Source: Labilithrix sp.
Lineage (GTDB): Bacteria; Myxococcota_A; Polyangia; Polyangiales; Polyangiaceae
Length of the DNA stretch: 64,000 bases
Direction: 5' to 3'
Assembly (NCBI GenBank): GCA_019637195.1
Contig: JAHBWA010000005.1
Location: 62,001-126,000, forward strand
The position numbers were made by a program, and so were the translations under genes. Each line of letters opens with the position of its first letter. Position 1 is the first letter of the stretch. The notes beneath the pieces were generated by a model. It worked only from the letters and a program-made list of their open reading frames with translations. It was not told where the DNA came from and searched no databases. Shown one piece after another: positions 11,146 through 19,436 of the stretch.

Positions 11146-11207
11146 GGATTCGAACCCGTGTTAGCGGCGTGAAAAGCCGCGGTCCTGGGCCTCTAGACGA
11201 CGGGGAC
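11135..11207 (-). tRNA. tRNA-Glu (anticodon UUC)
   Basis: A full cloverleaf can be drawn on the minus strand. The acceptor stem is GTCCCCG paired with CGGGGAC plus discriminator G; the D arm reads TCTAGAGGCCCAGGA; the anticodon stem is GCGGC/GCCGC with loop TTTTCAC, giving anticodon TTC; the T arm is ACGGG-TTCGAAT-CCCGT. CCA is not encoded (genomic CCC follows the discriminator). It is preceded by a good sigma-70-type promoter and followed by a hairpin that may end transcription. Confidence 0.95.
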
Positions 11208-11224
11208 CAGAGAGAAGCGGCTCC

Positions 11225-11253
11225 TAACTACCGTCCAGGCGGCGCGGTGTAAA
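11225..11253 (-). promoter_or_regulatory. Promoter of tRNA-Glu
   Basis: On the minus strand TTTACA (11253-11248), 17 bases, then TAGTTA (11230-11225), a close match to the sigma-70 consensus in otherwise GC-rich DNA. The predicted transcription start would lie about ten bases before the tRNA 5' end. Confidence 0.6.
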
Positions 11254-11339
11254 GGGCTCGACGCGGGTCGCGAGCTCATGCGCTCTCGCCGGGCGCCGCC
11301 GGGGCCCGCCGAGCGCCGCCCCGGGCCGACGGGCCGTCC

Positions 11340-12842
11340 TCAGAACGGGATCCCGAGGCCGACGCGGAGGCCGCCGCGCGTCGCGGGCGATGCGTAGAAG
11401 AAGCGGCCCGCCGGGGCCTCGTCGTCGCGGACGGGGCCGACGCCGTGGACGTTGAGGAAGAGGGCCAGCTCGAGGAAGAGCGGGCCGACGTCGGCCTGCA
11501 TGCCGGCGTCGACGAGGAGCGAGAAGCCGACGCCCTTGCCCTTCTTGGTCAGGGTGCTGCCGGGCTCCGCGAGCTTCGACTCGACGCCGAGGCCGTGGAG
11601 GCCGAAGCCAGCGCCGGTGGCAAAGCGGATCTTCCCGGGCGTGACGAAGCGCGCGACGGGCGTGAGCTGCCAGTGGACCACGTTCGTCTCGGACTGGAGA
11701 TCGTCGGTCGGGCGGCGCTTGTACTTCGACTGCATCGCGCCGACCTCGGCGAGCAGCTCGAGCGCGAACATCTTCGCGACGAGGTAGCCGGCGCGACCGC
11801 CGACGGTGGCGCCCACGAAGTTGCTGCGCCGCGTGCCGTAGGGAGCGGGCTCGTCGAGCGGGACGCCGAGGCGGTAGCTCACGGTGTCGAGCGCGCCCGT
11901 GATGGCGAGGTAGAGCTTCTTCGGCTTCGGCGGCTTCATCGCCGGCGCGACGTACTCCGGCGGCGCCTCCCCGATGGCCTGAAGCGTCACCGGTCGGTCG
12001 ACCGACGCGCCTGCGGGGACGTTCGTCTCGAGGGTCGTCGTCTTCCAACCCGGCGAGGAGATCTCGACGCGATGCGCGCCGGCCGCGACCTTCCCGCGGA
12101 AGGTGCCGCGCTGCGGGAGCTCCACGCCGTCGACGCGGATGGTCGCGTCCGGCACGTTGGTCTCGACCGTCAAGAAGCCCTCGTTCGGGCCGAGCGGCGG
12201 CGCCGCCCGCGCGCCCGCCGTCGCGAGGACGAACGTGGCGTCGACCGGGGCGCCGCTGACGAGCGCGAGCTTCTTCTCCGGCGGATCGGCGTAGCCGGGG
12301 GCGCGCGCCGTGAACGTGTAGATGCCCGGCATCACGCGGATCGGACGGCGATGCGCGCCGGGCGCGAGCGGCGCGGCCTTCGAGCCGGGCGGCGCGGCCG
12401 GCTGGATCGAGACGACGGCGTCGCCCACCGGGCGCCTGTCCTCCGTGACGACGGAGAGCCTCACCGTGGCGACGCTCCGCGACAGCTCCGCTAGCTCGCG
12501 CTCGATCGCCGCGCGCGTCTCCGGCTTGAGCGTGTCCTTGCCCTCGTCGAGCGCCGCGTCGAAGGCGGTCGCCGCGTCGGCGAGGCGGCCGAGGCCCTTC
12601 AGCGAGAGCGCGATGTTCTGCTTGATGCCGGCCGACGGCTTCTCCCGGTACGCGTCCTCGAACGCGGCGAGCGCCTCGGCGTACTGCTTCTTGTCGTAGA
12701 GCTCGATGCCGTTCCTGAAATGCGCGCGGGCCGCGGCCTCGTCCGCCGACGCGGACCGAGGACCGAGGAGCGCGATCGCGACGATCCACACCGTCGCGAT
12801 CCTCGCGACGAGGCGTGCTCGGAGCGGCGCGCGCCCGGTCAT
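11340..12842 (-). CDS. Exported TPR/PEGA protein with C-terminal barrel
   Basis: 500 residues. An N-terminal signal sequence (hydrophobic WIVAIALLG, cleavage near SASA) is followed by two TPR-like units at about residues 38-105 (FRNGIELYDKKQYAEALAAF). Residues 225-292 form a PEGA domain (GFLTVETNVPDATIRVDGVE), a small surface beta domain often repeated in envelope proteins. From about 310 to the terminal Phe the sequence alternates like an outer-membrane beta barrel and ends GLGIPF, the usual barrel terminus. Its ATG overlaps the stop of the kinase gene by four bases (ATGA), implying coupled translation and a shared pathway. Confidence 0.75.
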   Translation of the reverse strand: MTGRAPLRARLVARIATVWIVAIALLGPRSASADEAAARAHFRNGIELYDKKQYAEALAAFEDAYREKPSAGIKQNIALSLKGLGRLADAATAFDAALDEGKDTLKPETRAAIERELAELSRSVATVRLSVVTEDRRPVGDAVVSIQPAAPPGSKAAPLAPGAHRRPIRVMPGIYTFTARAPGYADPPEKKLALVSGAPVDATFVLATAGARAAPPLGPNEGFLTVETNVPDATIRVDGVELPQRGTFRGKVAAGAHRVEISSPGWKTTTLETNVPAGASVDRPVTLQAIGEAPPEYVAPAMKPPKPKKLYLAITGALDTVSYRLGVPLDEPAPYGTRRSNFVGATVGGRAGYLVAKMFALELLAEVGAMQSKYKRRPTDDLQSETNVVHWQLTPVARFVTPGKIRFATGAGFGLHGLGVESKLAEPGSTLTKKGKGVGFSLLVDAGMQADVGPLFLELALFLNVHGVGPVRDDEAPAGRFFYASPATRGGLRVGLGIPF

Positions 12843-14593
12843 GGCAGGTCACGCGAGATATCGAGCGGCTTGGACGTCGCCGGCTTGGCGTCGCCGCTGT
12901 CCTGATTCACCTTTCCGGACGGCTTGTTGCTCGACGACGCCGGCTTTGCCGCGGCGGCGCCAGTCGGCTGCGACGACGGCCCGCGCGGGCCTGCCGGCGA
13001 CGCGCCCGGAGTCGAAGGCTCCTCCGTCGACGCCGCACCGTCCGGAGACGCAGCCCCCGAGGACGCCGGCGTCGCCGACGACAGCGCCTCCGCGGTGGTC
13101 GCGCTCGCGACGCCGCTCGTGATCGTCGCCGGGTTCGCGCGCTCGCTCGAAGGCGTCCCGGACGAGGAAGCGCCCGCGTTGGGCTCCTTCTCCAGCATCA
13201 AGATCACGCCAAGCATGACACCGACGCCGGTGAGCGTCGCGATCGCCGCCGTCACCACGATCGTGAGCGATCGCCGCCGCGGCGACGCTCCGGACGCCCC
13301 GAGCGCCGCGCCCGACGCTCCGCTCGCGCGCCCTCCCGACGACGCGACCGACGCTCCGCTCGCGAGCGAGCCGCGCGCGGCGGCCTCTCCACCGCCGCTC
13401 ACCGGCAGCGAGCTCCGCGCGAACGCGGGCACCGGATCGCGCGTGGTCCGGCCGTCGAGCCCCGGAGCGTCGCGCGACGCGGGCGGCGCGCCCGACGCGG
13501 CGCCTACCGAGCCCGCGATGCGCGTCTCGCCGAGCGCGGGCTTCGGCGCGGCCGCGCGCCGATCTCCGGGCGCTCCCGGGAAGAGGACGCCCGGCGACAT
13601 CAACGTCTCGGGCGCGCCGGCGTCGAGCGGCACGCGCGTCCTCTCCGCGGGCGCCAGCTCGTGGAGCGCCGCGAGCATCCGCTCGGCCGAGGGGAAGCGC
13701 TCGGTTCGGTCGCGCGAGAGCGCCCGGCCCACGAACGCCGCGACCTCGGCCGGCAGGCTCGGATCGATCGCGCGGAGATCGGGCGCGTCGCGCATGCAAA
13801 TGGACAGGATGATCTGCTCGTAGGTCTCGCCGGTGTGCGGGGGGCGGCCGGACAGACACTCGAACAGGATCGCGCCCACGCTGTAGATGTCGGCGCGCGC
13901 GTCGATGTCGGGCATCGCCTGCGCTTGCTCGGGGCACATGTAAAACGGCGTGCCGAGCACCGTGCCGCGCCCGGTGAGCGCGAGCGGCGAGGTCTTGTCG
14001 CGCGGGCGCTCGATCTTCGAGACGCCGAAGTCGACGATCTTCGCGAAGAGCGGATCGGTGTCGCTCCTCACGAGGAAGACGTTGTCGGGCTTCAGGTCGC
14101 GGTGAACGATGCCCGCCGCGTGCGCCTTCGCGAGCCCCTTCAGGACCTGCGCGACGATGTGCATGGCCTCGGGGAGCGGCACCGTCCGCGTCCGGCGCAG
14201 GCGCTGCCCGAGGTCCTCGCCGCGGAGCAGCTCCATCACGAGGTACGGGCGCCCGTCCTCGCTGCCCGCGTCGAAGACCGTGACGATGTGCGCGCTCTCG
14301 ATCGAGCTCATCGCGCGCGCCTCGCGGGCGAAGCGCGCGACGACGCGCTCGTCGGTCGCGAACTCCTGGTCGATGAACTTGATGGCGACGCGCTTGCCGA
14401 GCCCGAGGTGCTCGGCCTCGTACACGGCGCCCATGCCGCCGTGGCCGACGAGCGCCCGGAGCACGTAGCGACCGGCGATCGACTTTCCGACGAGCGCCTC
14501 GCGGACGGCGCGCGCCCGCTCCTGGTCGTCGCGGTACGCGCCGCCCTCGGCAGCGCCGCCGGTGCTTCCAGGAGTCTTGTCGAGCTCGCTCAT
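12839..14593 (-). CDS. Transmembrane Ser/Thr protein kinase
   Basis: 584 residues. Residues 40-310 are a complete Hanks-type kinase: Gly loop VGHGGMGAV (49-57), ATP-binding Lys72 (AIKFI), catalytic HRDLKPDN (Asp166), DFG at 188-190, and PEQ in the activation segment. A low-complexity Ala/Ser/Gly linker leads to one transmembrane helix at about 442-467, then an outside tail rich in Pro/Ser/Ala. Autophosphorylation sites are expected in the activation loop. It sits just upstream of and overlaps the TPR/PEGA barrel gene, so that exported protein is its most probable partner. Signal and substrate are unknown. Confidence 0.95.
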   Translation of the reverse strand: MSELDKTPGSTGGAAEGGAYRDDQERARAVREALVGKSIAGRYVLRALVGHGGMGAVYEAEHLGLGKRVAIKFIDQEFATDERVVARFAREARAMSSIESAHIVTVFDAGSEDGRPYLVMELLRGEDLGQRLRRTRTVPLPEAMHIVAQVLKGLAKAHAAGIVHRDLKPDNVFLVRSDTDPLFAKIVDFGVSKIERPRDKTSPLALTGRGTVLGTPFYMCPEQAQAMPDIDARADIYSVGAILFECLSGRPPHTGETYEQIILSICMRDAPDLRAIDPSLPAEVAAFVGRALSRDRTERFPSAERMLAALHELAPAERTRVPLDAGAPETLMSPGVLFPGAPGDRRAAAPKPALGETRIAGSVGAASGAPPASRDAPGLDGRTTRDPVPAFARSSLPVSGGGEAAARGSLASGASVASSGGRASGASGAALGASGASPRRRSLTIVVTAAIATLTGVGVMLGVILMLEKEPNAGASSSGTPSSERANPATITSGVASATTAEALSSATPASSGAASPDGAASTEEPSTPGASPAGPRGPSSQPTGAAAAKPASSSNKPSGKVNQDSGDAKPATSKPLDISRDLP

Positions 14594-14701
14594 CCGCCGC
14601 GTCCCGGAGTGGACGCCTGAAGCCTACCAGGACGCGCAGTCGGGCTCGACCCTCACGCGCGGGAGCGCGGACGGGGCGAGCGCGGCGACGAGCCGAGAGG
14701 A

Positions 14702-14977
14702 CTACTTGGCGGCGGCCGCCAGGGCGTGGACCTGGGCGGAGAGGCGCGAGATGGTGCGCGAGGCAGCCTTCACGTGGACGGCGCCCTTGGTGGCGGCCTT
14801 GTCGAGCGCCTTGGTCGCAGCCTTGAGCGCCGTGTCCGCGGCGCCCTTGTCCTTCGCGTGAAGGGCCGTGCGAACCCGCTTCACGAGCGAGCGAACCGAG
14901 CTGGTGATGGCGCGGTTACGCGCGGTCTTGACGATACGCTGGCGGTTGCGCTTCTCGGCGGAGGGATGATTGGCCAC
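14702..14977 (-). CDS. rpsT: 30S ribosomal protein S20
   Basis: 91 residues. Starts MANHPSAEKRNRQR and has the all-helical Lys/Arg/Ala composition and length of S20, which binds 16S rRNA in the small-subunit body. It stands alone, as rpsT usually does. A strong promoter lies 52-79 bases before the start. The C-terminus ends in an alanine run typical of high-GC species. The 108-base gap to the kinase gene upstream of it on the other side contains no other supported element. Confidence 0.97.
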   Translation of the reverse strand: MANHPSAEKRNRQRIVKTARNRAITSSVRSLVKRVRTALHAKDKGAADTALKAATKALDKAATKGAVHVKAASRTISRLSAQVHALAAAAK

Positions 14978-15028
14978 GGTGCAGGATCCTCGAACAAAAT
15001 GGCCCGTTTGGGGGCCTAGGGAGGGCGC

Positions 15029-15056
15029 ACTTTACGGGCAGGGGCGGGAAAGTCAA
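15029..15056 (-). promoter_or_regulatory. Promoter of rpsT
   Basis: TTGACT (15056-15051), a 16-base spacer, then TAAAGT (15034-15029) on the minus strand: five of six and four of six matches to the sigma-70 boxes. It is positioned to give a leader of about 45 bases ahead of rpsT. Confidence 0.65.
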
Positions 15057-15088
15057 GCCGGGCGGCAGTTTCGGACTCCGGGAGGACG

Positions 15089-16273
15089 TCAGCGGGCCGG
15101 CCTCCCCACCCAGGCGCCCGCGCACGCGAGGGCCCAGGCGATCGGCGAGAACGCGAGCGCGAAGATGAGCGCCACGGGCGCCGCCAGCCCGAGCAAGACC
15201 AGCGTGAGGACGATCGCGAGGCCCGAGGCCAGGGCCGGCTCCAGCAGGGTCGGCAGGTTCGACGCCCGCGCGACCAGGTAGCCGCTGACCGGGAACGCCA
15301 GGAGCACGCCCGAGCCGAGGAGCGCGACCGGAGCGGTCGTGCTCACGTCGTGCTCGTCGACGCGTGAAAAATCGACGTTGGCCCAGTGCCCGAACGCGAC
15401 CGAGAGCGCGAGCCCGACGGTCATCACCCCCACGGTGACGAGCGCCCCGAAGACGATCCAGCGGAGCGTGATCGGCTGCCCTTCCCGCCGCATCGCCTCG
15501 CGCACCGAGCGGAGGCTCGGCGGGCTCGACACCACGTAGAACGACGACACGCGCTCGAGCAGGACCGAGGTGCGCGAGCCGCGCTCCGCGATCGCCTCGT
15601 CCTCGCGCGCGCGCAGATCGCGGATCGCGAAGATGGTCGGCACCGTCATCGCCAGCAGGAGCGGGAGCGTCCCGACGAGCGCGCCGGGCCCGCGGCCGTA
15701 GACGAGGTGCGCGTAGATGCCGTGCGCGATCGTCGCGACCACCCACGCCCCGGGGAAGATCGCGCCGGGCCGCTTGACGCGCTTCGCTCGACCGAGCGCG
15801 TACCCCCAGGCGCAGGCGAAGAAGACGTGCGCGGGCAGGGCGACCGCCGTACGCGCGATCCAGATCCACCCGATCGGGTGATCGCGCAGGGTCAGCGCGT
15901 TCTCGATGGTCGCGAAGCCGAGCGCGGCCGCCGACGCGTAGACGAGGCCGTCCATCGGCTCGTCGAAGTACCTCGAGCGGAACGCCGGCCACATCGCCGC
16001 GACCTTCGACGCCTCGCGGATCGGCGCGGCGAACCCGAAGAGGAAGAGCATGCTGCCGGCGCCGCCGGTGACCCGCGCGTTCAGGTCGAGGCCCGTCCAC
16101 ACGGCGGCGCGCGCCTCGAGGAGCGCGGTGCCGGCCTTCCCCGCGCCGCCCAGAAAGAAGACGAGCAGCACCAGCCAGAGCGGCTCGCGACGCCGATCGG
16201 AGAGGTAGATGACGAGCAGGAGGAAAAGCGCGGGGACGAGCGACGGCCCGATCCAGCGCACCCACGCAAACAC
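15089..16273 (-). CDS. PrsW-family intramembrane protease
   Basis: 394 residues, nine or so hydrophobic segments. The PrsW (PF13367-type) hallmarks are present: an E-x-M-D-G-x-x-Y motif followed by GFATIENALT (residues about 105-130), a second helix with PAHVFFACAWGYALG, and a third with ATIAHGIYAHLV, together supplying the Glu/His residues proposed to bind the metal. PrsW in Bacillus cleaves an anti-sigma factor; here the target is unknown and no anti-sigma gene is adjacent. The C-terminal third adds further membrane helices beyond the core domain. Upstream on the same strand is the DNA ligase gene. Confidence 0.85.
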   Translation of the reverse strand: MFAWVRWIGPSLVPALFLLLVIYLSDRRREPLWLVLLVFFLGGAGKAGTALLEARAAVWTGLDLNARVTGGAGSMLFLFGFAAPIREASKVAAMWPAFRSRYFDEPMDGLVYASAAALGFATIENALTLRDHPIGWIWIARTAVALPAHVFFACAWGYALGRAKRVKRPGAIFPGAWVVATIAHGIYAHLVYGRGPGALVGTLPLLLAMTVPTIFAIRDLRAREDEAIAERGSRTSVLLERVSSFYVVSSPPSLRSVREAMRREGQPITLRWIVFGALVTVGVMTVGLALSVAFGHWANVDFSRVDEHDVSTTAPVALLGSGVLLAFPVSGYLVARASNLPTLLEPALASGLAIVLTLVLLGLAAPVALIFALAFSPIAWALACAGAWVGRPAR

Positions 16274-16305
16274 GGGGTGAGCTTAGCGCGACGCGACGCG
16301 CGGCG

Positions 16306-18285
16306 TCATCCTCGCGGCCGCGCGCGCTCTCCGACGATACGCTCGAGCGCCTTCGTCGCGGCGGCGACGTCGCTCGCCGGGTCCGCGATCGGATCGAGCG
16401 CGTCCGAGCGCGCGGCGGCGCCCGCCCGCGCGGCGGCGCAGGCGAGGCCGAGCGAGGGGAGATCGACGTCGTCGAGCTCGGACCACGCGAGCGGGACCGC
16501 GACGACGACCGCCTCGCCGGGCCCGGCGAGGCACGGCGCGAAGGGCGTCACGACGGCCTGGGCAGGGTCGAGCTTCACGCCCGCAGGCACGTCGCGCCCC
16601 GCGAGGCCTGCGAGGATCGAGGCGAGCGGCGCCGCGGCGAGCGCAGGCGCCGCGCCCACGCCGACGAGCACCGCGACGGAGCGCGGGCCCGCGGAGAGCA
16701 CGGCCGCCGGGAGGCCGATCTCCGTCGCCAGCGCGCGGATCGCGCGCGCCGCGACCGCGAGCGCGCCGGGCGGAGCGCTCGCCGCGGCGCGCGCTCGGAC
16801 GGCGACGAAGTCGGCGACGCCGGGCCGATCCAGGACGAGCCCCGCGTGCTCGATCGACCGCGCCCCCACCTCGACGGCGAAGAAGAGCGTCTCGAGCGAG
16901 TCGATGACGTAGCCGTCGACCTCGCGTTGCCCCGCGCGCGCCGTGGTCGTGCGCACGAGCTCCGGCGTCCACTTCGGAGGAGGCCAGATCGCCTCGCCGC
17001 CCGGCCCGAGGAGCGCAGAGACGCGCCTCGCCGCGTGGCGGAGGAGCGCCGGCGCGACCGTCTCGAAATACGTGCATAGCGCATATTTCGTCGTCCCGTC
17101 GGAGAGCGCCGCGCGCGACGGCGCCGTGACGAGACGCCGCCCCGGCGCCACCTCCTTCGCCGCCGCCCTCTTCGTCCGGGGTGCCTTCGCTCCTCCCCTC
17201 TTCGCCGACGCGCGCTTCGGGCGCGGAGGCGCGACGTCGTCGTCCGGCGCGGCGGTGCAGTCCCGCGGGCTGACGTCCGGACGCACGCCGCGGAAGACCG
17301 GGAAGCGCAGGTAGCGCGCGCCGCTCGGATCGCGCGAGTAGCCGCCGTAGCGCACCGAGACGACCAGCTCGGGCCGGCAGTGGTGCCGCCTCGCCTTCGG
17401 CGGGTACCTCCCCTCCGCCACCGGCTCCGCGACCTCGATCGACGCGAGGCGCTCGAGGAGCAGCTCGATCGTGCTCGCGTCGAGGCCGCTGCCGACGCGC
17501 CCGCGAAACACCAGCCGATCGCCCTCGTACGCGCCGAGATCGAGCGCGCCCAGGCGCGAGCGGTCCCCTTCCCCCTCCGTCCAGCCGATCACCACGAGCT
17601 CCGCGTCGAGCTCGGCCTTGATCTTCAGCCAGTCGAACGTCCGCTCGCCGCTCCGGTACGGCGTCCCGAGCCGCTTCGCGACCACGCCCTCGAGGCGCCT
17701 CTCCTGGCAGAGCCGGAAGAGCGCGACGCCGTCGTCGAAGGTCGGGTGCCGGCGCAGCAGCCCGCCCGCCGCGCCCTCGGGCGGCAAGACGCGCGCGAGG
17801 ATCTCCTTGCGCGCCTCGAGCGGAAACGCGCGGACGTCGTATTGACCGATCGCGAGGACGTCGAAGACGACGAACACGACGGGCACCGCCGCCGCGGCGC
17901 GGACGCTCCGCGCCGCGCGCCCGCTCATGCCGGCCTGGATGCGACGGGCGAGCAGCTGAAAGTCGGGCCGACCCTCTTCGTCGAAGGCGACGATCTCGCC
18001 GTCGAGCACCAGCCGCTCGTCGGCGAGCGCGCGGACCGTGTCGGCGATCTCCGGGTAGCTCTCGGTCGCGTCGCGGAGCTTGCGGTAGGTGAGCGCGACC
18101 TCGTCGCCGCGCTTGTCGGCGATGATGCGGACGCCGTCGAGCTTGAGCTCGTAGAGCCATCCAGCGCGCTCGAGGACCTTCGCGTCGGCCTCCGCGCGCT
18201 CGCAGAGCATCGGGACGACCTTCCGGCCGTCGAGCTCGGAGGGTCGCGCGCCCAGGTACTCGGCGAGCTCCTCCCCCGGCGTCAT
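16306..18285 (-). CDS. ATP-dependent DNA ligase fused to degenerate polymerase domain
   Basis: 659 residues, ligase first and LigD-type polymerase/primase domain second, without the nuclease domain. The ligase part (about 20-335) has the adenylation motif ELKLDGVR with Lys48, motif III/IIIa LVLDGEIVAFDE and FDVLAIG, motif IV EGVVAKR, motif V DWLKIK and an OB fold. After a Lys/Ala/Pro linker the region 395-640 follows the LigD polymerase layout (YFETVAPALLRHA, YVIDSLETLFFAVE, VPLAWSELDDV) but the catalytic Asp-x-Asp is replaced by LDRPG (485-489) and the histidine motif is lost. Ligation is likely intact and polymerisation likely dead. No Ku gene is in view. Confidence 0.85.
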   Translation of the reverse strand: MTPGEELAEYLGARPSELDGRKVVPMLCERAEADAKVLERAGWLYELKLDGVRIIADKRGDEVALTYRKLRDATESYPEIADTVRALADERLVLDGEIVAFDEEGRPDFQLLARRIQAGMSGRAARSVRAAAAVPVVFVVFDVLAIGQYDVRAFPLEARKEILARVLPPEGAAGGLLRRHPTFDDGVALFRLCQERRLEGVVAKRLGTPYRSGERTFDWLKIKAELDAELVVIGWTEGEGDRSRLGALDLGAYEGDRLVFRGRVGSGLDASTIELLLERLASIEVAEPVAEGRYPPKARRHHCRPELVVSVRYGGYSRDPSGARYLRFPVFRGVRPDVSPRDCTAAPDDDVAPPRPKRASAKRGGAKAPRTKRAAAKEVAPGRRLVTAPSRAALSDGTTKYALCTYFETVAPALLRHAARRVSALLGPGGEAIWPPPKWTPELVRTTTARAGQREVDGYVIDSLETLFFAVEVGARSIEHAGLVLDRPGVADFVAVRARAAASAPPGALAVAARAIRALATEIGLPAAVLSAGPRSVAVLVGVGAAPALAAAPLASILAGLAGRDVPAGVKLDPAQAVVTPFAPCLAGPGEAVVVAVPLAWSELDDVDLPSLGLACAAARAGAAARSDALDPIADPASDVAAATKALERIVGERARPRG

Positions 18286-18297
18286 CGCGCGCCGGCG

Positions 18298-19101
18298 TCA
18301 GAGCCCGAAATGCAGTCCGAGGCGGAGCCCGCCGGCGAGCTGCAAGCCCGCGCTCGTCCCGGACCTCTGGTAGACGGGATCGTTGTTGATCGCCGCCTGC
18401 TGGTCGGGCGTGAGCGTCGCGTAGTTGGCCGGCAAGCCGACGGGCGGCCGGTTGAGGAAGAGGAAGTCGCCGAGGATCCCCGCGCCGACCGAGAAGAGCG
18501 GCGAGACGTAGTAGTCGAACGCGACGTCGACGCCGGCGTTGAAGCCGCGGATCGAGACGGCGTCGTTGCTCGCGGGCGTCTCGGTGTTGGTCGCGAGCCC
18601 GGCGTCGCCGAGCCGCCCGACGAACGAGTAGCCGCCGTGCAGGCCGAAGAGGACGTCGAACGAGCGGATCGGGATCTTGAAGCCGGCCTCGGCGTTGAGC
18701 TGCCACATGTTGAACGTGGAGAGCGCGTTGTGGCGCAGCCGCGCGCCGACGACGAGGATGACGAAGCGAGCCCCGGCGCCGAGCGAGAAGGCCGGACCGC
18801 CGGCGCTCGCCTTCTCGATCTGGAAGGACTCCGACGAGAACTGGGACATGTTGATGTACGAGCCGCCGATCGAGCCGTCGATCCAGAAGAGCTCGAAATT
18901 GCGCCCGCTGTCCTGCTGCTCGGCCTCGTCGAGCCGCCTCGTCGTCGCGCCTTGCTGCTGCTGCTCGACCGTGGGCGAGCCGGGAGCGCTGCCCGGAGAG
19001 CCGGTGCTCATCGGCGGCGGAGGCGCGAGCCCCTGAGCCGACGCAGTCTGGCCGAGCAAGACGACCGAAGCACACACCAAGAGACCGCGGAGACGGCGCA
19101 T
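18298..19101 (-). CDS. Outer-membrane beta-barrel protein
   Basis: 267 residues. A signal peptide (RRLRGLLVCASVVLLGQTASA) is followed by a Pro/Gln-rich linker and, from about residue 65, alternating Gly/aromatic strands (GSIGGSYINM, LRHNALSTFNMWQLN, DYYVSPLFSVGAGILG), ending GGLRLGLHFGL. This looks like an eight- to ten-strand porin-like or OmpA-type barrel without a periplasmic domain. The start lies five bases after the YacG stop, so the two are probably cotranscribed. Function unknown. Confidence 0.65.
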   Translation of the reverse strand: MRRLRGLLVCASVVLLGQTASAQGLAPPPPMSTGSPGSAPGSPTVEQQQQGATTRRLDEAEQQDSGRNFELFWIDGSIGGSYINMSQFSSESFQIEKASAGGPAFSLGAGARFVILVVGARLRHNALSTFNMWQLNAEAGFKIPIRSFDVLFGLHGGYSFVGRLGDAGLATNTETPASNDAVSIRGFNAGVDVAFDYYVSPLFSVGAGILGDFLFLNRPPVGLPANYATLTPDQQAAINNDPVYQRSGTSAGLQLAGGLRLGLHFGL

Positions 19102-19106
19102 CGCGG

Positions 19107-19331
19107 TCAGTGTCGCATATCCTCGCTCTTTTTCGAGGCAGCTTCGGCCAAGGCGTCGAGGTCCTCGTCGTCCAGCTCCGCGTCCGGGACCGGGATGCCG
19201 TACTCCTCGTTCAGCCACTTGCCGAGATCGATCGTCTTGCAGCGCGCGGTGCAGAACGGGTAGCTCGGGTTCGCGGAGCGCGGCTCCACTGCCGCGTCGC
19301 AGATCGGACACCTCGCCATCCCAGGACTCAT
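19107..19331 (-). CDS. yacG: YacG-family zinc protein (gyrase inhibitor type)
   Basis: 74 residues. The zinc ribbon CPIC-x16-CTARC matches the YacG family (two Cys pairs), followed by the signature [14 protein letters not shown] and an acidic tail. In Escherichia coli YacG binds GyrB and inhibits gyrase; the same role here is inferred from the family. A start at the second Met (MARCPIC, four residues in) is equally plausible. It leads a probable two-gene unit with the barrel protein downstream. Confidence 0.88.
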   Translation of the reverse strand: MSPGMARCPICDAAVEPRSANPSYPFCTARCKTIDLGKWLNEEYGIPVPDAELDDEDLDALAEAASKKSEDMRH

Positions 19332-19436
19332 AGCACGCTGCGCCGATCGCCCACATCCGGCCCGCCGCCGGGAAATGTTGACGAGACCGCGGTGCGGCAG
19401 GGACGATTGACGCGATCACGGCGTGAAGGAGACGAG

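Larger units (their letters stand above)
10413..11252 (+). pseudogene. C-terminal fragment of a large serine recombinase
   Basis: The sequence begins inside the recombinase zinc-ribbon (ACSCGKIESHRGKTN, then RVYICGARK and AAICTNK, with Cys spaced as zinc ligands), followed by the Leu/Glu/Arg-rich coiled coil of large serine recombinases (about residues 60-165). The catalytic resolvase domain with its nucleophilic Ser and the recombinase domain are absent: an in-frame stop lies at 10362-10364 and no continuation was seen upstream. At the 3' end the frame runs without a stop through the duplicated tRNA end and through tRNA-Glu itself, so the last 50 residues are not real protein. A non-functional integrase scar at a tRNA gene. 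Confidence 0.75.

Noticed and set aside
16306-18285. A complete NHEJ operon
   Set aside because: No Ku gene is present in the window, and the polymerase domain lacks its catalytic residues.
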